Positions 34,961 through 45,030 of a DNA stretch of 64,000 nt are shown one piece after another. The position numbers and the translations under genes were made by a program. This DNA is from Lentinus brumalis (Eukaryota; Basidiomycota; Agaricomycetes; Polyporales; Polyporaceae), in contig MARA01000001.1 in NCBI GenBank assembly GCA_001792895.1, positions 62,001 through 126,000 on the forward strand. Reading direction: 5' to 3'. The notes under the pieces are model-generated. The model had not been told where the DNA came from, did not search any database, and worked only from the letters and a program-made list of their open reading frames with translations. Each line of letters begins with the position of its first letter. Positions within the stretch are counted from its first letter, which is position 1.

Positions 34961-37055
34961 TGTGGGAAGTGGCGCGTATATTGATCTGACTTCAGGGAGG
35001 ACGCGCAAGCGAAGATGGGAGTCTTGACTGACACTGGAGGGTTGGATGATAAGCCGGGCAAGAAGGGATGAGAGGAGGGAGATGGTGAGAGGAGAGAATG
35101 AGATGAGAGAAGATAGAAAGAGGGACGGTCACGCACCGTGGCGGCATGGCCGTGAAACTCGTTGCTACTTGTTGTGCTTACAGCTATTTCCAGAACAAGT
35201 GGCCGGGCGCCATTTACGCACTGCACTTTTGACGCAGGAAATTCGAAAAATGCGTGAAATCATGGTGCCCTCTCGGGCGTGCGGAGTCGAACCTATGAGT
35301 ATAGAAGAGTGCTGAGTGGCCTAGCAATGGCTTGAAACGAAAGTTTGGCACGGAGAGACTGCTCTGAAGGGGCAAGGAGGCGGCCTTCGCATTTGGCGCC
35401 TATGCTCCCCGGTGACCACTGACGAGGTTCGTATGGGGCGAGCAACACCTCTCTGAGAGGCCCATAGAGCCCTCAGATAGACAGAAGAGGCTCTATGTGT
35501 GGAATTGGGGTCATAAAAGGGGTGAAAGTTAGAGGAAATGTCGCGTGAGATGCATTCGGAACGATACATGACCTACGTATAGAGCGTGCCAATGCGCACT
35601 CATCACAGAAACGGCGCAGAAGTTGCAAGGGTGAAGATTATTTGATACAATATATGTGACTACTATCCATGAAATACTTACTGAACGCTGTGACTAAGTA
35701 GTAAGGCTTACCAGTTATTCCGCGGCAATTGTAACCTATTGTAACCGTCGCGATTATTGTGCTGATTGCTCCCCCCTTGCGGCTCTCTTCCATCTCACTT
35801 GCAGTATCCTTGCCAGGCAGCAGAATCTCCATCTTGCTTGCGACGTCCTCTGAAGCTCGGCGCTCTATTGGTTGCGTACTCGGCAACCATGATCAGAACT
35901 GTACAGTTCCTCGCTGGGTTTGAAACACCTGGTACGTCGTCGTCAAGTCATCGTTCTCCCCTCGTCTCGTGCACTACACCCTCCCCGAGTCCCTCAAGGT
36001 CTCATCCTTCCCCTCCTCTTCCCCACGGTGACGTCGACCGTCCAAATGCTCGATGTGACTGCTCGCTGCAAGTTGCTCCGTGGCCCTTCAACTTCACGGG
36101 CTGTCTCCCCGAGGGCGTGTTGTTGCTGTTCACTGGGTCTCGCGCTGTCTGGTCGCTGGGTCTCGTGCTGTCTAGTCGCTAGGTCTCGGGCTGTCAAGCT
36201 GGCACTACCTGTTCAATCTGGGGCTTTCTGGTGCTATGTTCTCTTCGTGCGCACGCCTGACTTGTTCTGGTACTCTGGCGCTCTTAGCTGGCCCTTAGCC
36301 TTCGTCTGGTGCTCAGTCATGGCTTCCTCGACACCTCATCCAAGGAGTTCTCATGCGTCCGTAGGTCTGTCGGCAATTGCCAACGCTCGCAGGTGCCTTC
36401 GTTATTTGTAGTAGTAGTACTATGCATGTAGCTTGTTGAGACAATAAAATCACTTTTCTTTTATATGTGATGCTCGAGTTCCACGACGAGTCTGGAAGTC
36501 CCTACCGCAACGCAATTTGACATTTTGGAGAGCTTACAACTGGCTGCAATGACCTCTGGCTCGGTTGGCCTTGCAAGTTGTGGAATAATTGTACCGATTG
36601 CATGATGCTTGCAAGCAGCGCCATGCGATTAAAAGGGCCTTTTGATGGATTGTGTATACACGATTGTTACCGACATGATAAGCCATTATAACAGATTGTA
36701 TACCCGTTGTAATTTGTGGTAATCCGGGGCAAGATCCGCGCCAAATCTGTGATGCTCCTATGACACCCCCTCGGTCTCAGAACATCCATCGAGCTGGGAG
36801 GTGTCTTGCATGTTCTTCTGGCACCACTCAAGAGACGTATAAAGAGACATACCCAGCTGCGACGAATTTTTGAATTGTTTGGGTTTTTCGCGTCAAAAGT
36901 GTAACTCGCGCCGCGCGGCCACTTGTTTTGGAAATAGCTGTAGTAGGTGACAGGCGCGCGCAATTCGTCGCGGCGGGTGAACGGATACGATAGTGAAACA
37001 ATAACGATACAAACAACTTCCGTATGAAAGTGCATAATGCGGCTTACTCTGATTA
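34961..37055. other. Gene-free stretch with possible transposon remnants
   Basis: No gene is supported. Parts of it (35640-35760 and 36400-36900) are clearly more AT-rich than the surroundings and contain related words such as 'ATTGTAACC' (about 35727-35745) and 'GATTGTTACC' (about 36663-36672), reminiscent of terminal or subterminal repeats of hAT-like elements. No transposase frame is present. A polyadenylation-like AATAAAA is at about 36444. Confidence 0.35.
36136..36197. repeat. 23-bp minisatellite (about 2.7 units)
   Basis: Tandem units of the form GGTCTCGYGCTGTCTRGTCG, two full and one partial, with a few substitutions. Confidence 0.8.
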
Positions 37056-38770
37056 TCATAGCCCGTCAAGAGAAGTGCTGCAAGACGGATGTGGCTTTGG
37101 AGTGCACTCGACGCTAGATCCTAGACGCGGTGCGACTTGCGGTCCCTGTAAAGCCGAGTAAGCGCACGCGAACAGCGACGTCGCCCATAGGAACGTACGT
37201 GAACGTAACAACAACGCCTCCGCAGCTCTTTGATACGCCCGTGAGGGCTGTACTATCGAATCGAACGGGCTTCTGCCTCTGTAAGCAGACGGGGGCGCGT
37301 CAGAGATTCGCATAGGTGGGTTTGTGGGGTGGCTCATCGGAGATCGAGTGAGATGAGCCGGATGGTGGAGAGATGCTCCGACGGAAGATGATCTCGTCCT
37401 CGGGCCACTTGCATCGTCGATTTCGGAGGAGACGACTCTGGATACAGGGTGAGGCCTGACTCTGAGTTCCGGTGCCCCTGGTTGAGGTGTTCGGACCGAT
37501 GAAGTGGATTCTGAATGTCCCGATGCCACAGGGACATTCAACCGTTGGATATACTTAAATAGAGCGTCCAGCTCCATCATGCTGGAAGGATGTCCCTCTG
37601 GCCAGTAGTTCTCTGGCTCGATGGTTAGGTCTGAGTCGGTGCTCATGACAGGGTGCTCTTCCTTGATCTGCAACACCGTCTTCTGCAATGACGCGAGCCT
37701 CACGAGACCTTGCGTGATGATTCTGTTGTTCGGTCAGTAATGCAGAATATATGAGATGACGCTGACTCACGAGTGGATCTTCACAACCTCCTCTCTCAGC
37801 TCAAGAGGATTCGGAATCTCGTCCTCGCTGAGGTACTGGCCAACGTTGAGCCATGCGTCGACCAGAGGTATCACGGCGGCAGAAGGATCTGGGTTCCATC
37901 CAAAAAGGTCCAACCCCGCGAGCGAACTCATAGTTGATGCCCATGTTACCATGTCCGAGCCGTCAGCATTCAGTTCTGAGCCGATCTCGCTGGGAGGGTC
38001 AGAAGTCTTCAGACCCCTTGTTGTCACAAGTCTGAGGTATGTCTCCGCAAGGACATCTGGACGGATAGACGGTTCGCCTTCCGCAAGTGCTCCCAGGGCC
38101 GAGCGGGCGCTATTCATCGAGTCTTGTCGCTTGGGGGCCGGCTTGGCGCTGGAACCGCCTTCCGCAGGCACGGTCATGGCGGGGATGGCGACGGCGGAGA
38201 GCTCTTCCTTCGCCACACGGAAGGCAGCAAGCCGCTTGCGGTCTTGAGAAAACCCATGGTTGAGAGCGAGGTGCTCCGCCCCAGGTAACATGAAGCCACC
38301 GTCGTGATCGAACCCGCCCTCCCTGGTACGTACACGTATTTTGATATGGTTCCGAAACCAGTGGTAGCAGTTGGAGAAGGGGAAAGAAGGATGAGGATGT
38401 ACAGGGCGCCGCTCGCCTGTGTAGTTCTTGTTGGGCACGATCGGGATGACCATGTCGGAAGTGATGCCACTGCCCTCATCCGGGGGGCGCAGAGTAGTTC
38501 CGATTATTTCGGCATCGTAGCGGCACCATCTCATGTCCGGCATGAACAGGTCGAAAGGCTGCGTGCAAGAGTAGGTCAGTGAGATAGGAATGAGTGTTAC
38601 AGAGCGGAGCGTACCCAGTGCAAGTAGACAAGGTACCGCTTGGTCACCATCTGCTTCGCCTCAGCCAGCGTGATAGGATCGTCTAGTCCTAGATCCAAGA
38701 CCATGGCTATGGGATCCACACGTATGACGGCGTAGTAGTTAGGTCCGGGGGCCACACCTATTGTCGGCAT
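37056..38770 (-). CDS. Family B gene B38, unknown function (no A partner)
   Basis: Exons 38770-38615 (52 codons), 38558-37771 and 37722-37056 give 536 aa. The N-box is 'YYAVIRVDPIAMVLDLGLDDP...KRYLVYLHW'. The core has 'RWCRYDAEIIGTTLRP', 'GITSDMVIPIVPN', 'FPFSNCYHWF' and 'RVRTREGGFDHDG'. 'TYLRLVTTRGL' stands in the linker. The C-box is 'LDLFGWNPDPSAAVIPLVDAWL' and the tail is 'IITQGLVRLASLQKTVLQIKEEHPV'. Introns are at the family positions (phases 0 and 2). The end of the tail is uncertain, because an alternative frame near 37310 reads 'TYANL', like the terminal motif of other members, so a last intron may be missed. Confidence 0.8.
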
Positions 38771-39326
38771 ACTGAGGTCGAGACGCAATCTACGATGGGT
38801 CAGCAAGAGGGCGCGGACAGTTTCCGCAAGACTAGGTAGGACGAGAGCTAGAGAATAGTGGAGTAGGCTAAACGGGGCAAACGAGGTGGGGGCTTTGGTA
38901 GACCGTAGAACGGCATGGTGGCTGCAGCGGCTGGTTGTGTACCTTTATTACGTCAGGTGGCTGCGCGCCAGCACACAATAAGGATACTTACTTTCTGTCA
39001 ACAATGACCGTCCATATACTTCAAATGCTTCTTTGAAGACAATGCGCAAGGCCGACGAACTGGGACGATGGAATCAGCGGACTTCTATGACAAAACTGCG
39101 ACGGGACGGATGACCTGAGACACTATGGAGCGCGAAAATGCAATCAGTCCACGCCATCCGGCTTGCAGATACTAAGTGCCGTGGAGATGGCTTGCTCACT
39201 GCTGGCAGGTCGAGGGACGAAGCCTGTTGTTTGCGTTGTTTCAACTTTCAACGTCGTCAGATAGCAGACAATAAGGATACAGATAGATCATTAACGAACA
39301 TCGACTCGTGTAGTCGTGCAGGGTCG
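38771..39326. other. Intergenic, no gene recognised
   Basis: Upstream of B38 and downstream of B41, which read the same way. No frame with A or B motifs is found. Confidence 0.5.
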
Positions 39327-41242
39327 TCAAGGCAGCAACGCGCGTGAAAGAAGGGCGACGAGTCCGACAAGCCGTGCGAGGCAACCTATAGAGCGCGAAA
39401 AGGGCGAAAGCATGTTGCGCCAACGTCTTTGTGCATGAGGTCTGCAGGTAGTCAATAGACCTGACCAACCCGACCGGGGTGTACGAAGTTCATGAACTTC
39501 GCACGCAGCTGATGGTACACAGTAGTAGCTCGACTGCGACCTGTGAATTTGGCTGTTAGCACACTCTCCAGGAGCAAGCAGGAAGAAGCACGTACGACGC
39601 TGAGGTGTAGGCTGTGGTTGGGCGACATTTGTGATGCTGCGTAAGGGCGTGAAGGACTGCGGTGGGACGGTCCCTGGAGGTTGCTGTGGCGGCGCGCCGT
39701 TGAGGGTGGTAATCGCAGGACGCTGTGCGGGTGCGACGAAACGCGTTTTTAGAGGGCGTCCAGACGATGTGAGGTGCCGGCCGAGTGGCTCGACGTCAGA
39801 ACCGCAAGCTGCGAGATCAACGTCTGTCTTGGCAGATGGACGAAGGGTATCAGATCCCGCTGCAACGTCATCTGGAAGCGGTATGACGTCATCCTCGGGA
39901 AGAGGAGACAGCGGGATGAACGTACCAGCCTCGATTGAGAGCGGTGGTACAGACGAGTCGACGAGATCTACTGAGGCCGGGATTGTAAGCACCGGGAAGG
40001 GAGGGTCTCCGGAAGAAGGCGAGTTTTTGAATTGCGTTCGGAGGTCCTTCCAGAGACCGTTGAGGTGGTTAGTCTCTTCCAGTTCCTCGGGCCACACAGG
40101 GAGCTCGGTGTCGCTGACCGGGTGCTCCTCCTGGATCTGCTCAGAGGTCTTTTGAGCTAACGCAAACTGCGCAAGTCCTCGCGAGATTATCCTGTGTGTC
40201 ATACTCACCATGAGATAGTGTCAAACCGAGAATACATAACGACTTACGAAGTGATCTGCGCGATCTCTTTCTGAAGCTCTAGGGGCTCGCAATGTCGTCT
40301 TCTGAGAGATGTTTGTCGATGTCGAGCCAGGCATCAACCAAAGGGATCCTAGCCGTGTTGGGGTGAGGGTTCCAGCCGAAGACGTCTATCCCCGAGTCCC
40401 TGGATGTTACTGGGGTCACAGTGGACTGCTTCTGCGCTTCCGGGACAGAACTTGTCACGTCCTCGGACGTATGAGTCTGACTCTGTTCAGACGCCTTGGC
40501 GTCACTATGCGGACCAGATTTACGCAGTCCCCGTTGTGTGACGAGCCGCAGGTATGTGTCAGTAAGGACATCGGTGCGACCTCCGCCAAGGGCGGACTCT
40601 GGTCTCGCATCTAAGAATCCCGGTTTACAAGTGTCGTCCCGGTGGAAGGTTTCGCGTCTTCTCTTGCTGCCGATGACGCACGACGAGGGTTATCGTGGAG
40701 GAACCTACTGATGCGCTGACGGTCTGGAGAGAAACCCTTGTTCAGGGCATAGCGCTCAGCAGGGGGCAACTTGATAGCACCATCATGCTCGACTCCCTCC
40801 TCGCGCACGCGCACACGCACGGTGACGTTGTTCATGATCCAGTGATAGCAGTTGGAGAATGGAAAGGAGGGCGTTGGGCGTAGAGAGCGGCGTTCTCCAG
40901 TGTAGTGCTTGTTGGGGGCAATCGGGATCACCATGTCGGGAGTGATGCCTCGAGTCTCATCCGACGGGCGGAGGGTCGTACCGATTGGAGCCACCTCGTA
41001 TCGGCACCACCTCATATCCGGCATGGGAAGCTCTTCAGGCTGAAGTCAAGCAATTAGCAACGCCGCCACAAGTCATTGTTTGCACTCACCCATTGCAGGA
41101 ACACCAGATATTTCTTTCGAGACATACTTCTGACCTCATGCAGAGTCTCGGCATCCTCCAATCCTAGGTCCTTCACCGTGGCTTCTGGGTCGATGCGGAT
41201 CACTGCGTAGTGACTAGGCAAAGGGATCAGAGGGTGAGCCAT
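39327..41242 (-). pseudogene. Family B gene B41, at least two frameshifts
   Basis: Exon 1 (41242-41090, 51 codons, 'HYAVIRIDPEATVKDLGLEDA...KKYLVFLQW') and the start of exon 2 (from 41039, 'RWCRYEVAPIGTTLRP', 'FPFSNCYHWI') are intact. The frame then stops at 40611. The expected 'TYLRLVTQRGL' block and the C-box 'DVFGWNPH..ARIPLVDAWLDI' follow in another frame, and a second shift is needed near 40285 to read '..ELQKEIAQI' up to the normal phase-2 donor. The last exon (from 40191) is open: 'IISRGLAQFALAQKTSEQIQEEHPVSD'. Two separate indels in one copy argue for decay rather than sequencing error. No A partner. Confidence 0.75.
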
Positions 41243-42432
41243 CCAACGATTGGCGTGGAACGGTCGATCGGGGTCGTCTGCAGTCCACTGAGGAGGAGCG
41301 GGGCGAAACGGAGACGGTGGTAGGAGACAGCGAAGAGCTGGAGTATAGACTGAATTTGAACAGGCCAGACCAAGATAGAGTAACGTCGACGAGGAATCAG
41401 GAGAAGCAGAGGATAAAGATATGCACGCAAGGGACACGAGCGCGGCCACTGGCGAGTCGAGGCCGTATCAACTATCGACACCTGTTAGGTTATGTGGCAG
41501 ACAGGCGCTGAAGGCGCTGATAGTCTATAGAAGAACCATGAGCGATGGACCGGCCACAAGCGATGCAGCGGAACAAAAGGAATGGTCATAGCTCTGAGTG
41601 CAGACGACAAAGACCAGATACATCTGGTACGTGGGACATGAGCGGACCCGCGTGAATCATGCTCATCGCTTCTTCTCGAGACTCATTCCTCAGGCCAATG
41701 TGGTGACGGAAAACCAACGCGACTGCGAACAACAGAAAACTCACCATATATAGACCATGTGCCCTTGTTTTTGCTCTCCCCCGGCTCTTGCAAGGGTGGC
41801 GGAGTCAACCACCCTACAGTTCCCTCCTCCGCATTCCCAGTAGATCGACACGGGTGCTTGAGCTTGAGGTTCGAACAGTGTGGTTCAAGTCAGTCGAATT
41901 ACTTATGCTCGATAAGGGCCCTTTAGGCGGGCGTTCTTCAATGCCCGGGGTTCAGGAAGGCAGGCAGTTCTTAATAATGCAAAGTAGGTCATGCTGTGTC
42001 GCATGGATATGGTGAGGGGAAACGATGAAGTTGCGATGAAGGATCGTTCGCTATGGGCGCCTGTCGCCCGACGCTGAGCGGAGATTGCCGAACCGCTCTT
42101 CCGACGTTCTGGTCGAGGTTACTGAACAAGACTGCCCCGGTGTTGACCTACTAGGCTGAAGAGCTCAGTCACTAGTGCGGCAATAGTCTATGCGAGACTG
42201 CGATATTTACTGAAGGATGATCACTCTGCGGTCGGAGAGACGGCAGTGTGGCGCACAATGAGTATTGCCCCGAGCTGAGGCCGGAGAGGCTTGACCGAAG
42301 GCAACAGTAGTCTATCCCACGTAGACAATCGGTTACACCATGCATCAAGACGAGTCAGTGGTACATAAATACAGGCGGCGAAGTTACACGATAGGCAGAC
42401 GAACAGACGACTCCGAGTTGTACGCTAGAAGT
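41243..42432. other. Intergenic, no gene recognised
   Basis: It contains the B41 promoter side, including a string at 41483-41500 like one in the B24/A4 promoter. No open frame with support is seen. Confidence 0.45.
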
Positions 42433-42865
42433 TCAAGTCTCGGATGCCGCTACCACTATCTTTCCCACTTTCACCAGATAGGCCTTAGCAGCAGTGTTCA
42501 TGGCGTCGGTCTTCGTCGGACCCTCACCCTCCGCTTGCTCCACCCCGTTGACTGGGCATAGGAAGACTCAGTAACGTGCGTACAACTGAGAAGCAAGCGG
42601 GAACACTCACTCTTGCAGATCGCCTTCCACCTGGTGGCAGAGTGAGTTACTTTACTGTCGTATGGCAGCCACGAGAGGATGTAAGGAGCATTGCAAATGG
42701 GGTCCTGCAGGTCTGTACAAGAATCATAAGGAGACCGCTTGACGAAAACAAGGACATGGACCAGGACTCACAGTTGTTGAGTTGCGTGGTGTAGGAATCG
42801 GCTATCGTGTCGCGGTTAGTAGGAGGGTCAGCAGAGGAACGCACGTCCCACGTACTGTTAGACAT
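42433..42865 (-). CDS. Small hypothetical protein (104 aa)
   Basis: Three exons, 42865-42772, 42712-42611 and 42551-42433, with both introns 59 nt and in phase 1. The protein starts 'MSNSTWDVRSSADPP', has 'YLQDPICNAPYILSWLPYD' in the middle and ends 'AAKAYLVKVGKIVVAASET'. No signal peptide or membrane span is visible. The clean exon chain and a TATAAAA box 109 bp upstream make this a real gene. I do not recognise the family. Confidence 0.7.
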
Positions 42866-44172
42866 GATGGACGTCGGACGGTGTGAGTGAGGTAGCGAGG
42901 GGTGAACGATCGGTGGAGGATGAGGCTTGGTTGTGAGTGCTGTCGATGAGGGAAAGGGGAAGACTCACCCCCATTTTATACCACCGACCTATGTTCGCCA
43001 CCTTGTAGAGATGAGTAGGAGGTGCAGGGAGGACAACGCCTCCCATCGCTGCGTTCACCTCGTCGGCGGCGACATTCGAGGCTGGAGACAGAGCGGAAGA
43101 CGACATCGTGGTAGGGAGGAAGGGGCACCAGCGGCGACGATGCGTTGCACCGGTGCCCGCGGCACGCAGGGCAACCTGGAGGTGGACGGGACACTAGCAG
43201 GGGAGGCGGCGAGTGTGGAGGTCAATCGCCACACATATGATGCGGAGGCAGTCGTCTTCGATGGCTCGCAGCGGCAGTCGCCTCCTGGTCCGACGCTGCA
43301 TGTGACAATGCTGATAGTTATTTTCGGCTGCTTCACCCGTTACGGTGGGGCCAGACTGGACGTATATGTCGGCTTGAACGGCGTTGACGGCTCGGGGGCT
43401 GGGTTGGCACCAAGGGCACCGGGCCCGAATTACAACGCGATATATTCAGGTAAAGAATGATTCATGACACACATAAACAATTCCCAAACACTGAGAGTAG
43501 GAAACGCACCGTGATACGCGGATTATTCTCTGTCAGGGGTTGTCTTGCACGTGGACTTGCGGGCGACCGGTGGAGATGAATGCGGCATGCTAGACCGCCG
43601 TGTCCGGCGAGCTTCGTCAAGGTCCGTTCAGCATCCGAGTGCGGCGGTCGCATGAGCGTCGAGTCAGATGGGAGACTGCGGGGATGGCCGGGCTGGAGCA
43701 TGTATGAGGCGAGGAGGGAGCGGACGGAGAGACAACGGCACACTTCAAGACTCGCTCGTCGCAGCATGAGGGGCGACAGCAAATATTTTCCATAGCAACG
43801 GAGCACTCGAGCCCGCTGGCTGTCAAGCAACTATATTTGGGGACAGCTAAACGCACCTTAACTCTTCAGTGTGCTCCGTCCGCCTCTGATCGGCCGAGCA
43901 CGAGCCCGGTGCCTTTAGCGCAACAGCACCTCGATTCGCCGCGCACTCCTCAGGAAGCGGAATGCAGCAAGCAACGTGCCGTCGTCGTCGTCGTCGCAGT
44001 GTTGTGTGAGTAACACAGCGGTAGCGCGGTCAATATACGACTCGGACGTGATCTATAGTTTGAACTCTATCTGTGATGCAAGTCGTTTCAGCGGACGCGG
44101 TGCCCGTGCGCTTACTCGACTCACCTCTATGTGACACGTGTACAACCTCCGCCTTCCTCCCTCTACCTACTA
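42866..44172. other. Upstream region, no further gene supported
   Basis: Between the 104-aa gene's start and the 3' end of the FSH1 gene. A 177-codon plus-strand frame (42927-43460) lacks motifs and start context, so I do not call it. A short GTC repeat lies at about 43982-43996. Confidence 0.4.
42974..42980 (-). promoter_or_regulatory. TATA box of the 104-aa gene
   Basis: TATAAAA on the minus strand, 109 bp before the ATG at 42865, in an otherwise GC-rich region. Confidence 0.55.
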
Positions 44173-44690
44173 TCATGATGACGGCGTCATGGGCGTTGCT
44201 GCCCCAGATGCAAGCTGTGATGCGGTGGCGGGCACCGGCGGTGGCACGTCTCCCAGAGGATCCTTCATGTACGCCTTGAGAAAGTTGCGCCAGCTCGCTT
44301 TCGAGGGGACGAAGTGACCTGCTCAACACCAGAGGTCAAACCCGCTGCATCACCCGGTAGGTAGCCTTCACGTACCCCCGTCGTGGTACTCGACACGCTT
44401 GTTCGCGGAGATGTCTATCAATCTCTGGGAATACTCCTCGGGCACGAGTGTATCCGCGCCTCCGATGATATGTAGAGTGGGCGTCGAGTAGCTAGGCAGA
44501 AATATAGAGTCGCATAGCGGACTCTCCTGCCGGAAGCCAGCCGCAGATATGCAAAATGTCCTGGAAGATGGCGCTGAGTCAGGTAAAATAATCGTCGAAA
44601 GGCGGCCTAACACTCACACCGGAGGATGCGGCGGCTTTCCGTCCACCAGAAAAGGTGGGAATACTTCTGGCTTCTCGAGCTGTTGGATAG
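44173..44690 (-). CDS. FSH1-family serine hydrolase, 3' half (split by a retrotransposon)
   Basis: The 3' exons of the gene that starts at 51381. Reading leftward they encode 'LEKPEVFPPFLVDGKPPHPP', then (after an intron with a GTGAGTG donor) 'FCISAAGFRQESPLCD' and 'TPTLHIIGGADTLVPEEYS', and then, after an intron starting at about 44382, 'HFVPSKASWRNFLKAYMKD' and the stop at 44173. The Asp of 'GGADTLV' and the His of 'GHFVPS' are the second and third members of the alpha/beta-hydrolase triad; the Ser lies in the 5' half. FSH1 proteins (yeast Fsh1, human OVCA2) are small esterase-like hydrolases. All exons here are intact. Confidence 0.85.
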
Positions 44691-44955
44691 TGTAAGTCGT
44701 CCACCGGACGACTCCACTAGAAGATCACGCAAGCGGGAGAACAGGTACAAGCTGCGATGTCCAAGTAAGAACTAACTAATACATGAGTGAGCACAACGGA
44801 CGGGGCGTACCTGCGATGTCCAAGTAAGAACTAAGGAACATCGCAGGCGGCGAGAGCGGTATATATAGAGGCGCAGTTCCAGGAAAGGGAATCTACGGTA
44901 CGAATAAGGCAGGAAGGCAGACGCTCGCGTGGTAACACACGGCGCGTGTGTTACA
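44691..44955 (-). repeat. 3' LTR
   Basis: 265 bp, identical to the 5' LTR. On the plus strand it starts TGTAAGTCG and ends GTGTTACA. Both ends hold palindromes: GTCGTCC..GGACGAC, and GTAACACAC..GTGTGTTAC. A block TGCGATGTCCAAGTAAGAAC occurs twice about 70 bp apart, and a TATATATA element lies between the second copy and the outer palindrome. Confidence 0.97.
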
Positions 44956-44967
44956 CTCTTCCCCATC
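44956..44967 (-). other. Polypurine tract (plus-strand primer)
   Basis: GATGGGGAAGAG on the minus strand, directly next to the 3' LTR: the usual primer site for plus-strand DNA synthesis in LTR elements. Confidence 0.8.
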
Positions 44968-45030
44968 CACCGAGAAGAGCGCGTACCAGAGGGAGGGGAG
45001 CGGAGAACAGGAAAGCAAGGAACGAATGGT

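Noticed and set aside
2628..41242. B core 'HWFRN' as a homeodomain (divergent gene pairs like a basidiomycete HD1/HD2 mating locus)
   Set aside because: Other B copies have 'FFWMD', 'YFWIK' or 'VHWFE' at this place and lack the rest of helix 3. The A proteins have no homeodomain either, and five pairs in one window do not fit a mating locus.
42858..43106. 82-codon minus-strand frame as an upstream exon of the 104-aa gene
   Set aside because: It overlaps the TATAAAA box, and the downstream ATG at 42865 starts a complete, well-spliced gene without it.
42927..43460. 177-codon plus-strand frame as a gene
   Set aside because: It covers the promoter of the 104-aa gene, including its TATA box, and shows no protein motif.
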